From NCBI GenBank assembly GCA_030562195.1, contig JAUJPP010000012.1:4712001-4776000 (forward strand): a stretch of DNA of 64,000 bases, read 5' to 3'. Positions 33,745 to 47,142 of this stretch are shown here, one piece after another; position 1 is the first letter of the stretch; each line of letters starts with the position of its first letter. Under the pieces are notes generated by a model. It had not been told where the DNA came from. It saw only the letters and a list, made by a program, of their open reading frames with translations, and ran no database searches. This stretch comes from Nipponacmea schrenckii. Its lineage: Eukaryota; Mollusca; Gastropoda; Lottiidae. The position numbers and the translations under genes are program-made.

Positions 33745-35773
33745 TCAAACACACCTCGACGACTTGTATGAAAACGATGTGTTGGAATGACATTTTTTAA
33801 CAAGCAGAGTCCTTTCTCGAAAACAGAACATGAAATATTTGGAAGATGTCGGGATGGGATGAAAGCCATTTTTATAACCTACACATGTCGGATGTCGCTT
33901 GTTACACGGGCTGCACTTTCCCGGGTCTGCACAGATTTGTTTATATTGCACATAATCGCCTGCAATAAAATAAAGATTGGAAAATATTACAATGATTGCG
34001 ACCTTTTCCGTAGAAATAGAAGCCATTCTAAAGACAATGGGCTACAGAATCTACAGATTCTAAAGATTGGGACAAAAGATTTTTAAGATTAAAGATTCTA
34101 AAGATTATAGGTTAGAGATTGTAAAGATTTTAGGTAAGAGATTCTAAAGATGATAGGTTATAGATTCTAAAGATTATAGGATTATAGGTTAGTGCTTCTT
34201 AAGATGATAGGTTAGAGATTCTAAAGATTATAGGTTAGAGATTCTAAAGATGATAGGTTAGAGATTCTAAAGATTATAGGATTATAGGTTAGTGCTTCTT
34301 AAGATGATAGGTTAGAGATTCTAAAGATTATAAGTTAGAGATTCTAAAGATGATAGGTTAGAGATTCTGAAGATTATAGGTTGGAGATTCTACAGATGAT
34401 AGGTAAAAGATTCTTAAGATGGTAGGTTAGAGATTTAAAAAATTATAGGTTAGAGATTCTAAAGATGATAGGTTAAAGATTCTAAAGATGATAGGTCAGA
34501 GATTCTAAAGATTATAGGTGAGAGATTTCAAAGATGATGTGTTAGAGATGCTAAAGATGATAGGTTAGATATTCTAAAGATTATAGGTCTGAGATTCTGA
34601 AGATGATAAGTTAGATATTCTAAAGATGATAGGTTAAAGATTCTAAAGATTATCGTTTAGAGATTATAAAGATGATAGGTTAAAGATTCTAAAGATTATC
34701 AATTAGAGATTCTAAAGATGATAAGTTAGAAATTCTAAAGATGATAGGTTAAAGATTCTAAAGATGATAGGTTAGAGATGCTAAAGATTATAGGTTAGAG
34801 ATTTTTAAGATTATAGTTTAGAGATTCTTAAGATTATAGGTTAGAGATTCTAAAGATGTCTTTGATATTTTAATAAACCTGAGATGTTAAGAAAAACCTT
34901 ACATGGAGCTTTAGGTTCTTTTCTGGTACCGCATTTTACAGTTCTAAAGTTTTCACATTTTCCCGTTTTGGATGAGAACAGGTCTGGGTAAGGACATTCT
35001 AGAACATATTTTGAAAACTGCCAAGTACTTGACCGTTGAGAACAATCAAAATACTGAGCACAACTTTCTTGACTCTCAATTTTAGCTCCAGGATTATACA
35101 GACATAACATATCTAAATAATCTGAAAAAAACAAAACAAGTAAAACTTGACAAATATGTGCAGGCTTGAGCGGTCAGACATAAATGCTGGATGCTACGAT
35201 TAGGATACAAAAATTTAATTCTAAGGGAAAAGGAAGTAGCTGGATTATCACGATCAGTTTGAAATTGGGATGCGGAACTACTAGGGAACCCTTTCTGTCC
35301 GAGGGCCCGGAGCTGTTAAAGTGTTGAGAAAGGTAGCATATGCATTAAATCATTTTAAATTTTCACACATATTTAATGTGATTATTATAATCCATTAGCG
35401 GATAGCCCTACTAAATATTTCTCTTCCTTTGAATGGTTAATTTAAGCCTTATTAGCCTAATTATTGTTTGAAGAAATATTAATTCAATTAAGTACTTACT
35501 AAATGGATTTTGAATGCAATCATTAGTACCATAGTTTTTAACATATTCACAAGTTGATAATACAGCATTGTATGTCTGGGATGCTGGACAGTGAAAAGAG
35601 TAAGCAATTCCTGCACTACAGATAATATATCCTGAACAATCCCATGGCACATTCCTGGCGTAAATACCTTCATCTAAACATAGCCAATCTAAATGGTACA
35701 CCTCAAACTTTTTATAGGCTTCACATATCGAAACGAAAAGAGGTGACACAAGGATCAGGAGTAATGCCTTCAT
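33745..35773 (-). CDS. Secreted chitin-binding protein with three CBM14/peritrophin-A-like domains
   Basis: Three exons (35500-35773, 34903-35121, 33745-33959), joined by two phase-1 introns, give 235 residues. Residues 1-19 (MKALLLILVSPLFVSICEA) are a clear signal peptide. Domain 1 has six cysteines at 32, 46, 52, 62, 75 and 86. Domain 2 has six at 98, 112, 118, 134, 147 and 155. Both match the CBM14 pattern with aromatic residues before the second and third Cys (ARNVPWDC, CAQYFDC). Domain 3 is divergent, with an extra Cys cluster (CADPGKCSPC), then a CBM14-like CVGYKNGFHPIP..YFMFC..KKC..SRC. One exon per domain with phase-1 borders is typical of shuffled extracellular modules. 'tttcag' just before the ATG suggests a non-coding first exon. 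The likely role is binding chitin in gut lining, cuticle or shell matrix. No enzyme domain is present. Confidence 0.88.
34024..34858. repeat. 24-bp minisatellite filling intron 2 of the chitin-binding gene
   Basis: About 34 units of 'ggttagagattctaaagatg' plus 'ata', with 23-24 bp spacing. The intron is 943 bp (33960-34902), so the array makes up nearly all of it apart from the splice-site margins. Confidence 0.92.
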
Positions 35774-35799
35774 TTTAACTGAAATGAGTCAAATAGGAT

Positions 35800-36135
35800 T
35801 CATCAGATATAGTATAAATAAAGATAAATACAAGATATTAAATACGAATTAAATAATTATTCAAAATATTGATTATGATTTGAATAATTATATTTAAAAA
35901 ATCAAAATATGAATTGGATAATTATACAAACTATCTAATATGAATTGAATAATTATACAAAATATTGAATATGAATTGACTAATTATATTTAAAAAATCA
36001 AAATATGAATTGGATAATTATTCAAAATATTGAATATGAATTGAATAATTATACAAGATATTCAAAAATTAAACGATACTGAATATGTTATCATACAAAA
36101 CATTACAAATATGAATTGAATAATTATACAAACTA
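35800..36135. repeat. AT-rich tandem repeat, unit about 31 bp
   Basis: Repeats of 'tatgaattgaataattata' plus 'caaaatattgaa', directly upstream of the chitin-binding start codon, where its promoter or first intron should be. Confidence 0.8.
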
Positions 36136-37139
36136 TTCAAAAAATGAATTGAAAAGTTATGCAAACAGTTGCGTATTGTTGCAAATAATCAAAGTTGCCT
36201 TTAGTTCCTAATGCAACCCACAACTCAGGTGAGTTGCGATCGCTAACCTCATTTGCAGCCAAATACGCAACTGGTGATCGCTGTGAGTGACTATTAAGAC
36301 AACGAAAATTACGAATGGAATAAACTATATTGAATAGCAGCAATTGTGAATTGAATATATTATATCAAATATACAAACAAATTTTTTATCATTCTGAATA
36401 AAAGGTATGAATTTAAATTTGTGTGTGAGATAATGTATTAACTATTCTGATATATCGTGTATTTTGTTATTTACTTGCTTTTACAATGGTATGACTATTT
36501 ATAATTGACGGACAGAATTTATGTTAAGAAGTACATAAAGGACAATATTTTGATTGATCCTAACCCCCGATCAACTTGTCATAAAACACACGTCTTATCT
36601 AATTCATAAAAGGGATATAACCAAACTTATGTATCTAATCTTTTGACGTGTGTTTCAACTATGATATAACCAATAACCCGTTGACCTCTACCAGCTCAAT
36701 GTACTGAAAATTCACCTTACATTCCCAAGTTAAACTATTATGTATATCCATATAAATATAAACCTAGTAGGGAACTTTGCCTCACTGAATGCTTTTTCTG
36801 GGCATTGGTAAAGGAGGTGCGAGATCTGTGCCCCTTTTTTAACAACCGCCTTCAACCACCAGCCCACCACCCCTCACTCAATAACCTAAATTGTCAAACT
36901 TCTCACAATTATTGAGATTTGTCTGTCTTTATAGCCCCTTTTTATAATTGTCTGGACTGGCAAAGGGTCGTTAAACTCCAGTTTCATTTTATTCTATGAC
37001 ATCCGTTGGAAAAAATAGTAAGCTACTAAATACAAAAACGTTGACAAAAAAAAAATTATTTCGTCCTTATGATATATCTGATACATTGTAATAAGTGAGA
37101 GGTACAACTAAGTAGGTACATCTGTTGTTCTTTAGTTAA
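36136..37139. other. Spacer between chitin-binding gene and satellite
   Basis: No gene recognised. A minus-strand 68-residue open frame has no family features. Confidence 0.4.
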
Positions 37140-40100
37140 AAACTGTCGTATTATCTTTTACTGTTAATATAGAACAGTAACTAAATATAGTTGATCGTTT
37201 TATCTTTTACTGTTAATATAGAACAGTACCTAAATATAGTTGATCGTTTTATCTTTTACTGTTAATATAGAACAGTACCTAAATATAGTTGATCGTTTTA
37301 TCTTTTACTGTTAATATAGAACAGTACCTAAATATAGTTGATCGTTTTATCTTTTACAGTTAATATAGAACAGTACCTTAATACAGTTGGTGGTTTTATC
37401 TTTTACTGTTAATATAAAACAGTACCTAAATACAGTTGGTCGTTTTATCTTTTACTGTTAATAAAGAACAGTACCTAAATACAGTTGGTGGTGTATCTTT
37501 TACTGTTAATATAGAACAGTACCTAAATACAGTTGATCGTTTTATCTATTAGTGTTAATATAGAACAGTACCTAAATATAGTTGATCGTTTTATCTTTCA
37601 CTGTTAATATAGAACAGTACCTAAATATAGTTGATCGTTTTATCTTTTACTGTTAATATAGAACAGCACCTAAATACAGTTGGTCGTTTTTTCATTTACT
37701 GTTAAAATAAAACAGTACCTAAATACAGTTGGTGGTTTTATCCTTTACTGTTAATATAAAACAGTACCTAAATACAGTTGATCGTTTTATCTTTAACTGT
37801 TAATATAGAACAGTACCTAAATACAGTTGGTGGTTTTATCTTTTACTGTTAATATAGAACAGTACCTAAATACAGTTGATCGTTTTATCTATTAGTGTTA
37901 ATATAGAACAGTACCTAAATATAGTTGATCGTTTTATCTTTAACTGTTAATATAGAACAGTACCTAAATATAGTTGATCGTTTTATCTTTAACTGTTAAT
38001 ATAGAACAGTACCTAAATACAGTTGGTCGTTTTATCTTTTACTGTTAATATAGAACAGTACCTAAATACAGTTGGTCGTTTTATCTTTTACTGTTAATAT
38101 AGAACAGTACCTAAATATAGTTGATCGTTTTATCTTTTACTGTTAATATAGAACAGTACCTAAATATAGTTGATCGCTTTATCTTTTACTGTTTATATAG
38201 AACAGTACCTAAATATAGTTGATCGTTTTATCTTTTACTGTTAATATAGAACAGTACCTAAATACAGTTGGTCGTTTTATCATTTACTGTTAAAATAGAA
38301 CAGTACCTAAATACAGTTGGTGGTTTTATCCTTTACTGTTAATATAAAACAGTACCTAAATACAGTTGATCGTTTTATCTTTAACTGTTAATATAGAACA
38401 GTACCTAAATACAGTTGGTGGTTTTATCTTTTACTGTTAATATAGAACAGTACCTAAATACAGTTGATCGTTTTATCTATTAGTGTTAATATAGAACAGT
38501 ACCTAAATATAGTTGATCGTTTTATCTTTAACTGTTAATATAGAACAGTACCTAAATATAGTTGATCGTTTTATCTTTTACTGTTAATATAGAACAGTAC
38601 CTAAATACAGTTGGTCGTTTTATCTTTTACTGTTAATATAGAACAGTACCTAAATACAGTTGGTCGTTTTATCTTTTACTGTTAATATAGAACAGTACCT
38701 AAATATAGTTGATCGTTTTATCTTTTACTGTTAATATAGAACAGTACCTAAATATAGTTGATCGCTTTATCTTTTACTGTTTATATAAAACAGTACCTAA
38801 ATACAGTTGATCGTTTTATCTTTAACTGTTAATATAGAACAGTACCTAAATACAGTTGGTGGTTTTATCTTTTACTGTTAATATAGAACAGTACCTAAAT
38901 ACAGTTGATCGTTTTATCTATTAGTGTTAATATAGAACAGTACCTAAATATAGTTGATCGTTTTATCTTTTACTGTTAATATAGAACAGTACCTAAATAT
39001 AGTTGATCGTTTTATCTTTTACTGTTAATATAGAACAGTACCTAAATACAGTTGGTCGTTTTATCATTTACTGTTAAAATAGAACGGTACCTAAAAACAG
39101 TTGGTCGTTTTATCTTTTACTGTTAATATAGAACAGTACCTAAATACAGTTGGTCGTTTTATCTTTTACTGTTAATATAGAACAGTACCTAAATACAGTT
39201 GATCGTTTTATCTTTTACTGTTAATATAGAACAGTACCTAAATACAGTTGGTGGTTTTATCTTTTACTGTTAATATAGAACAGTACCTAAATACAGTTGA
39301 TCGTTTTATCTTTTACTGTAAATATAGAACAGTACCTAAATACAGTTGGTGGTTTTATCCTTTACTGTTAATATAAAACAGTACCTAAATACAGTTGATT
39401 TTTTTATCTTTTAGTGTTAATATAGAACAGTACCTAAATATAGTTGATCGTTTTATCTTTTACTGTTAATATAGAACAGTACCTAAATATAGTTGATCGT
39501 TTTATCTTTTACTGTTAATATAGAACAGTACCTAAATACAGTTGGTCGTTTTATCATTTACTGTTAAAATAGAACAGTACCTAAATACAGTTGGTCGTTT
39601 TATCTTTTACTGTTAATATGGAACAGTACCTAAATACAGTTGGTCGTTTCTCTTTTACTGTTAATAAAGAACAGTACCTAAATACAGGTGGTCGTTTGAT
39701 CTTTTACTGTTAATATAGAACAGAACCTAAATATAGTTGATCGTTTTATCTTTTACTGTTAATATAGAACAGTACCTAAATACAGTTGGTCGTTTTATCT
39801 TTTACTGTTAATATAGAACAGTACCTAAATACAGGTGGTCGTTTTAACTTTCACTGTTAATATAGAACAGTACCTAAATATAGTTGATCGTTTTATCTTT
39901 TACTGTTAATATAGAACAGTACCTAAATATAGTTGATCGTTTTATCTTTTACTGTTAATATAGAACAGTACCTAAATACAGTTGATCGTTTTATCTTTTA
40001 CTGTTAATATAGAACAGTACCTAAATATAGTTGATCGTTTTATCTTTTACTGTTAATATAGAACAGTACCTAAATATAGTTGATCGTTTTATCTTTTACT

Positions 40101-43100
40101 GTTAATATAGAACAGTACCTAAATACAGTTGATCGTTTTATCTTTTACTGTTCATATAGAACAGTATCTAAATATAGTTGGTCATATTATCTTTACTGTT
40201 AATATAGAACATTACCTAAATACAGTTGGTGGTTTTATCCTTTACTGTTAATATAGAACAGTACCTAACTACAGTTGATCGTTTTATCTTTTACTGTTAA
40301 TATAGAACATTACCGAAATACAGTTGGTGGTTTTTATCTTGTACTGTTAATATAGAACAGTACCTAAATACAGTTGGTGGTTTTATCTTTTACTGTTAAT
40401 ATAGAACAGTACCTAAATATAGTTGGTCGTATTATCTTTTACTGTTAATATAGAACATTACCTGAATACAGTTGGTGGTTTTATCTTTCACTATTAATAT
40501 AGAACAGTACCTAACTACAGTTGATCGTTTTATCTTTTACTGTTAATATAGAACAGTACCTAAATATAGTTGATCGTTTTATCTTTTACTGTTAATATTG
40601 AACAGTACCTAAATACAATTGATCGTTTTATCTTTACTGTTAATATAGAACATTACCTAAATACAGTTGGTGGTTTTATCCTTTACTGTTAATATAGAAC
40701 AGTACCTAAATACAGTTGATCGTTTTATCTTTTACTGTTAATATAGAACAGTTTCCGAAATACAGTTGGTCGGGTTTTATCTTTTACTGTTAATATAGAA
40801 CAGTACCTAAATACAGTTGGTGGTTTTATCTTTTACTGTTAATATAGAACAGTACCTAAATACAGTTGGTCGTATTTTTCTTTTACTGTTAATATAGAAC
40901 AGTACCTAAATATAGTTGTGTTTTATCTTTTACTGTTAATATAGAACAGTACCTAAATACATTGATCGTTTTATCTTTTACTGTTAATATAGAACAGTAC
41001 CTAAATATAGTTGATCGTTTTATCTTTTACTGTTAATATAGAACAGTACCTAAATACAGTTGATCGTTTTATCTTTTACTGTTAATATAGAACAGTACCT
41101 AAATATAGTTGATCGTTTTATCTTTTACTGTTAATATAGAACAGTACCTAAATATAGTTGATCGTTTTATCTTTTACTGTTAATATAGAACAGTACCTAA
41201 ATACAGTTGATCGTTTTATCTTTTACTGTTCATATAGAACAGTATCTAAATATAGTTGGTCATATTATCTTTTACTGTTAATATAGAAAAGTGCCTAAAT
41301 ATAGTTGATCGTTTTATATTTTAGTGTTAATATAGAACAGTACCTAAATACAGTTGGTGGTTTTTATCTTTTACTGTTAATATAGAACAGTACCTAAATA
41401 TAGTTGGTGGTTTTTATCTTTTACTGTTAATATAGAACAGTACCTAAATACAGTTGGTGGTTTTTATCTTTTACTGTTAACATGGAACAGTACCTAAATA
41501 TAGTTGGTCGTATTATCTTTTACTGTTAATATAGAACAGTACCGTACCTAAATACAGTTGATGGTTGTTGGTGGTTTTATCTTTTACGGTTAATATAGAA
41601 CAGTACCTAAATACAGTTGATGGTTTTATCTTTTAGTGTTAATATAGAACAGTATCTAAATATAGTTGGTCGTATTATCTTTTACTGTTAATATAGAAAA
41701 GTGCCTAAATATAGTTGATCGTTTTATCTTTTACTGTTTATATAGAACAGTGCCTAAATATAGTTGATCGTTTTATCTTTCACTGTTTATATAGAACAGT
41801 GCCTAAATACAGTTGATGGTTTTATCTTTCACTGTTAATATAGAACAGTGCCTAAATATAGTTGGTGGTTTAATCTTTAACTGTTAATAAAGAACAGTAC
41901 CTAAATACAGTTGGTCGTTTTATCTTTCACTGTTAATATAGAACAGTACCTAAATACAGTTGATGGTTTTATCTTTTTGTGTTAATATAGAACAGTACCT
42001 AAATACAGTTGATGGTTTTATCTTTTTGTGTTAATATAGAACAGTACCTAAATATAGTTGATCGTTTTATCTTTTACTGTTAATATTGAACAGTACCTAA
42101 ATACAATTGATCGTTTTATCTTTACTGTTAATATAGAACATTACCTAAACTACAGTTGGTGGTTTTACCCTTTTACTGTTAATATAGAACAGTACCAAAA
42201 CTATAGTTGATCGTTTTATCTTTTACTGTTAATATTGAACATTACCTAAATAAAAGTTGGGGGTTTTTTATTTTTTACTGTTAATATAGAACATTACCTA
42301 AATACAGTTGGTGGTTTTACCCTTTTACTGTTAATATAGAACAGTACCAAAACTATAGTTGGTCGTTTTATCTTTTACTGTTAATATAGAACATTACCTA
42401 AATATAGTTGGGGGTTTTTTATCTTTTACTGTTAATATTGAACAGTACCTAAATAAAAGTTGGTGGTTTTATTTTTTACTGTTAATATAGAACATTACCT
42501 AAATATAGTTGGTGGTTTTTACCCTTTTACTGTTAATATAGAACAGTACCAAAACTATAGTTGATCGTTTTATCTTTTACTGTTAATATTGAACATTACC
42601 TAAATAAAAGTTGGGGGTTTTTTATTTTTTACTGTTAATATAGAACATTACCTAAATACAGTTGGTGGTTTTACCCTTTTACTGTTAATATAGAACAGTA
42701 CCAAAACTATAGTTGGTCGTTTTATCTTTTACTGTTAATATAGAACATTACCAAAATACAGTTGGTGGTTTTTATCTTTTACTGTTAATATAGAACAGTA
42801 CCAAAACTACAGTTGGTGGTTTTATCTTTTACTGTTAATATAGAACATTACCTAAATATAGTTGGTGGTTTTATCTTTTACTGTTAATATAGAACATTAC
42901 CTGAATACAGTTGGTGGTTTTATCTTTTACTGTTAATATAGAACAGTACCTAAATACAGTTGGTGGTTTTATCTTTAATTGTTAATATAGAACCATTAAC
43001 TAAATAAAGTTGGTGGTTTTACTTTTACTGTTAATATAGAACATTACCTAAATACATTTGGTGGTTTTATCTTTTACTGTTAATATAGAACAGTACCTAA

Positions 43101-43846
43101 ATACAGTTGGGGGTTTTTTATCTTTTACTGTTAATATAGAACAGTACCTAAATACAGTTGGTTGTTTTATCTTTTACTGTTAATATAGAACATTACCTAA
43201 ATACAGTTGGGGGTTTTTTATCTTTTACTGTTAATATAGAACAGTACCTAAATACAGTTGATCGTTTTTATCTTTTACTGTTAATATAGAACAGTACCTA
43301 AATAAAGTTGGTCGTTTTATCTTTTACTGTTAATATAGAACATTACCTAAATACAGTTGGTGGTTTTTATCTTTTACTGTTAATATAGAACAGTACCTAA
43401 ATACAGTTGATCGTTTTTATCTTTTACTGTTAATATAGAACAGTACCTAAAAAACAGTTGGTCGTTTTATCTTTTACTGTTAATATAGAACATTACCTAA
43501 ATATAGTTGGTGGTTTTTATCTTTTACTGTTAATATAGAACAGTACCTAAATATAGTTGATCGTTTTTTATCTTTTTCTGTTAATATAGAACATTACCTA
43601 AATATAGTTGGTCGTTTTATCTTTTACTGTTAATATAGAACAGTACCTAAATAAAAGTTGGTCGTTTTATCTTTTACTGTTAATATAGAACATTACCTAA
43701 ATATAGTTGGTCGTTTTATCTTTTACTGTTAATATAGAACAGTACCTAAATACAGTTGGTCGTTTTATCTTTTACTGTTAATATAGAACAGTACCTAAAT
43801 ACAGTTGGTAGTTTTATCTTTTACTGTTAATATAGAACAGTACCAT
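37140..43846. repeat. Satellite array, 49-bp unit, about 135 copies
   Basis: The consensus contains 'gttgatcgttttatctttta' and 'gttaatatagaacagtacct', total about 49 bp, with 47-52 bp length variants. Each consensus unit has a perfect dyad TACTGTT-N7-AACAGTA. Variant monomers recur in order (for example 'tctattagtgttaat' near 37888 and 38475, 588 bp or 12 units apart), showing higher-order structure. The first 3 kb is homogeneous; after about 40.1 kb 'gaacattacc' and 'ggtggtttt' variants become common. No gene interrupts it. Confidence 0.95.
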
Positions 43847-45769
43847 TGTTTCTTGCCGATATAAATGAATTATAGACAGTTGCTCTAATCTGGATGGAAA
43901 TTAATTTTAACTTACTTTAGTAGTAGTGTATCCTAAGGTGTGTTTTGAGTACGGTATTTTCAATCCTGAAATAAACAGTCTTCATTGATGTGATCTGGTC
44001 ATTGGTCAAAAGTACAATGTAGATGGTCACACGACCGCAGTGTGTTTTAAACCAGTTCACCTACAATCTACCTGTCTTCACTAATAAACAATCCAAAAGA
44101 TTCTCTTTGTGATTAAGGTCACTGGAAATATGATGAGGGCAAAATACAGCTCGTTATATATGTCACTAGATCATGTAACTGTCATCTGAACTCTCTCATG
44201 TCGCCAAGGGATAAAGGCAGTTTGTTCCTCTCCTAAGTAAGATAATAATCTTTATCGTGTTTTAAGTTTCTGTACGTAATGACTTTATTACATGGCATAA
44301 AAAAGTGATGTAATATGTTAATTATACCTAAACATTGATAACAGTAGTCCGAAACTATATGGTCGTCATAAACTGAATTCGAAAAAAAAATCTTAATACT
44401 TAAAATTAATGAAAAAAAACAAACAAACCAAAAACAGAAGAGAAAACATGCAAATCAACTAAACTTCAGTTAAATGTATTTTCTAAATGTTCATTTCAAT
44501 TTCCAAATCTTAATCTCTCTCAAGGCTTCAAATTACAGTAAAGAAAATTTCCAGCATTATTTTACAATAGATTCTATATGAGTATAAAAATGTTAAAAAA
44601 CATTAATCTTAATATTAAACATTGTCCATTATTTTCAAGGGTCGAATAGGGTATTTTTTTAGGTAAAAAGTCTCCAGAACCTTTAGAGAATCGCACTCTC
44701 TTCAAATTTTAATATACTCTATAGATGGAACTCTAGACACATATTAATTTGAAGTCAGGAGGTTATTACTGATCAGTTCTGGGAAATAGTATTGGTCTTA
44801 TCGATGTGGGTTAAAGGTTGAGTAGGCTACATGGAAACCAGTGCAGAGGCGTTTCTCCTGGTTTTGAATATTACCAGAGATACTAAAACGGCTCGAAATA
44901 TTTCGGACAACGTGGAATTCTTGAACGTTTAAAATTTACCGATTTACGTCGTGACAACCTAGACGTGTAAAATCGTAATCATATATAAAGAATTGTAAGA
45001 AGTGTGTCTGAAACAAGGTGAATGCACTCTTTATTAAAATTTCAAATTCCCTATTTTTACTTCATCGTACATGACATATTTATGTGTCAGCGTGGCGAAC
45101 TGGTATGTTTCGCAACACAAATTAAACTACTGATGTAAATCGTGTATAGCCTAGTCTTGTGCCCTGTACACTGTCAAAATTTGTTTGGAAACGTTTAATC
45201 GCATTATGGATGCTATGTAACATGGAAAATAATGTGTTTTCCTTGACAAAAAAAATATGCATAAAATTCTCAAACTTGGTCAATAAGAGTATATACCCAT
45301 TAGTTGGATTTAACAGATTCCATGACTAAAGAATAGAACAGAATCTCTGTAAAATACGATATATCTATTAAACTTAGTAATTATTGAAAGAACGCTGCTT
45401 GTTGTGAAGTAAATGGATTCTGTTGTACACCAGGTAACTTGACTAATGAGAAAAAAAAATTCGTTTGAGTAAAAAAAGCAAAATTATAAAAAAGTTGAAA
45501 ACTGAATACTTAGAGCAATGGTCATATCCAAAGAAAAATGTTTTGTGTCATACTGGCATTTTAAATTTGACTTTTTATCACATCGTTATATTAGGCTATT
45601 AGAAATTGTATGCTATAATAAAGCTTATTAATTAATTGTTCAGGCAATTAAACGACACGTATTTCACATTCGTGTCTCCAACAAACAGAAAGTTAAACTA
45701 TAATTTTCTATATTGGCTGTTTAATGGCCATTTATGCATACATGTACTTTAAAATTTGCAGGACATTAA
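43847..45769. other. Non-coding spacer
   Basis: No gene or clear repeat recognised. It is AT-rich, with several poly(A)/poly(T) runs. Confidence 0.4.
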
Positions 45770-46023
45770 AGTGATACTGCGTCTTAGCATGGACAAACCA
45801 ATATTGTCAATAAGTATACATGTGTACATATGTATATTCACCAGTGAATTTACCTGGTTTCAAAGAATTACAGAATCCCTGTAAAATCTGGAAAACTCAT
45901 AAAAACTAATAAATTATTGAAAAACGTTTAATTAATTTATATCTACTGATGAATATCTTATTATATATTATGCTCTTATGGCCAAAATTTGAAATTTTAT
46001 GTTCCTTCTAAGATGCAGTATTC
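45770..46023. mobile_element. TTAA-type MITE, third copy of the 'ATACTGC' subfamily
   Basis: Left end after TTAA (45766-45769) reads AGTGATACTGCGTCTTAGCA. The right end 'ccttctaagatgcagtat' is its inverted partner. The terminal TCCCTTTAA is lost. Related to 10144-10438 and 12379-12694. Confidence 0.6.
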
Positions 46024-46967
46024 GTTCGGATTATTTGTTCCTTTGACATTCAGCTATGCGTCCATGGCACTTATTACTACTGTTTACATAAATTGGAACT
46101 ATTATCGACCAGATAACAATTGGTACATTGTCCTGTAAGAGGTATCGCAAGAAATTTAAGTACATGTTCTGCATGTCGAAGAACAAGCAGACTAAAAAAA
46201 ATATGTACTTTCTAAAAACTAAAGAGAACAAGTCGATACGTTGCTTAAACACATTCAGTAATTGTACACCATCATCTATCAAAGATATAGATTCATTTTA
46301 TGAGATGTATAAATAAGTTATTTTCACTTAACCTATTTCATATTCAAAAGTCGTTCTGTGCATCTGGATTTTATATCCTGGACTAGAAAACAATTTCTGT
46401 ATTAGTCCGAAACATGTCAGAATAGCTAGGCAGATGTGTTTCTGGACTAGCCCGAAATTTACTATTCAAAAGAAATTTTTGAAGAAGCGAAAGAAAAAAA
46501 ATTCACGCTATTTTACTTTCTGACTTTTTAATTTTGCTAAATGAAACGATGCAAGATTTATTTTGATGTGTGGTATTTTATGAATGTTGAAAGAATGTAT
46601 TTCAATGATTCCCTCTATTTAACAAAGGAAATGAAAATGATAAATAGCCTCGGGAAATTATTAATTATTTCTTAGTTTAATCCTTGAGGTTAACTTCAAA
46701 AGGTCACAGACAATGTGTCTCCTAATTCAGTTTCATGCAAATTTATTGAATTTGTATCAACATTAACAAAACAATTTCCTTGAACTTAATATGAATTAAA
46801 CATGCGTTGATATACAGTTGATATTATTTCTTAGTATGATTTTATGTGTATGAGTATGATGGGTTGTAAAAAGTATATACTTGTGTATCAGGGACACTAA
46901 AAACCATCAATCAGGCACCATTCTAATTTTCAGTCAAATATCTGCGTTTTTCGCAATTCCAAAATAA
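46024..46967. other. Non-coding spacer
   Basis: Short open frames on both strands (46031-46316) overlap each other and have no family features. No gene is recognised. Confidence 0.4.
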
Positions 46968-47040
46968 TATTTTTTTATTTTTTATTTTTTTTTATTTTTT
47001 TTTTATTTCCTCATACCCACCCACACTCCGATCAAGTGTT

Positions 47041-47081
47041 AGGTGGATATACTGTTTAATATATATTAAGTATATCCACCT
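47041..47081 (-). other. Stem-loop 1 near the LINE 3' end
   Basis: AGGTGGATATAC (47041-47052) pairs perfectly with GTATATCCACCT (47070-47081) around a 17-nt AT loop. Confidence 0.7.
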
Positions 47082-47142
47082 CTCACATATGCCCTTATCG
47101 AGAAATAAAAATATTTAAAAATCTAGCAAAGGCATATGTGAG
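47082..47142 (-). other. Stem-loop 2 near the LINE 3' end
   Basis: CTCACATATGCC (47082-47093) pairs perfectly with GGCATATGTGAG (47131-47142) around a 37-nt loop. It abuts stem-loop 1 without a spacer. Confidence 0.7.

Noticed and set aside
37140..43846. Regular repeats with a palindrome, looking at first like a CRISPR array
   Set aside because: Units are contiguous with no unique spacers, show satellite-type variation, and sit in a eukaryotic genome with introns.
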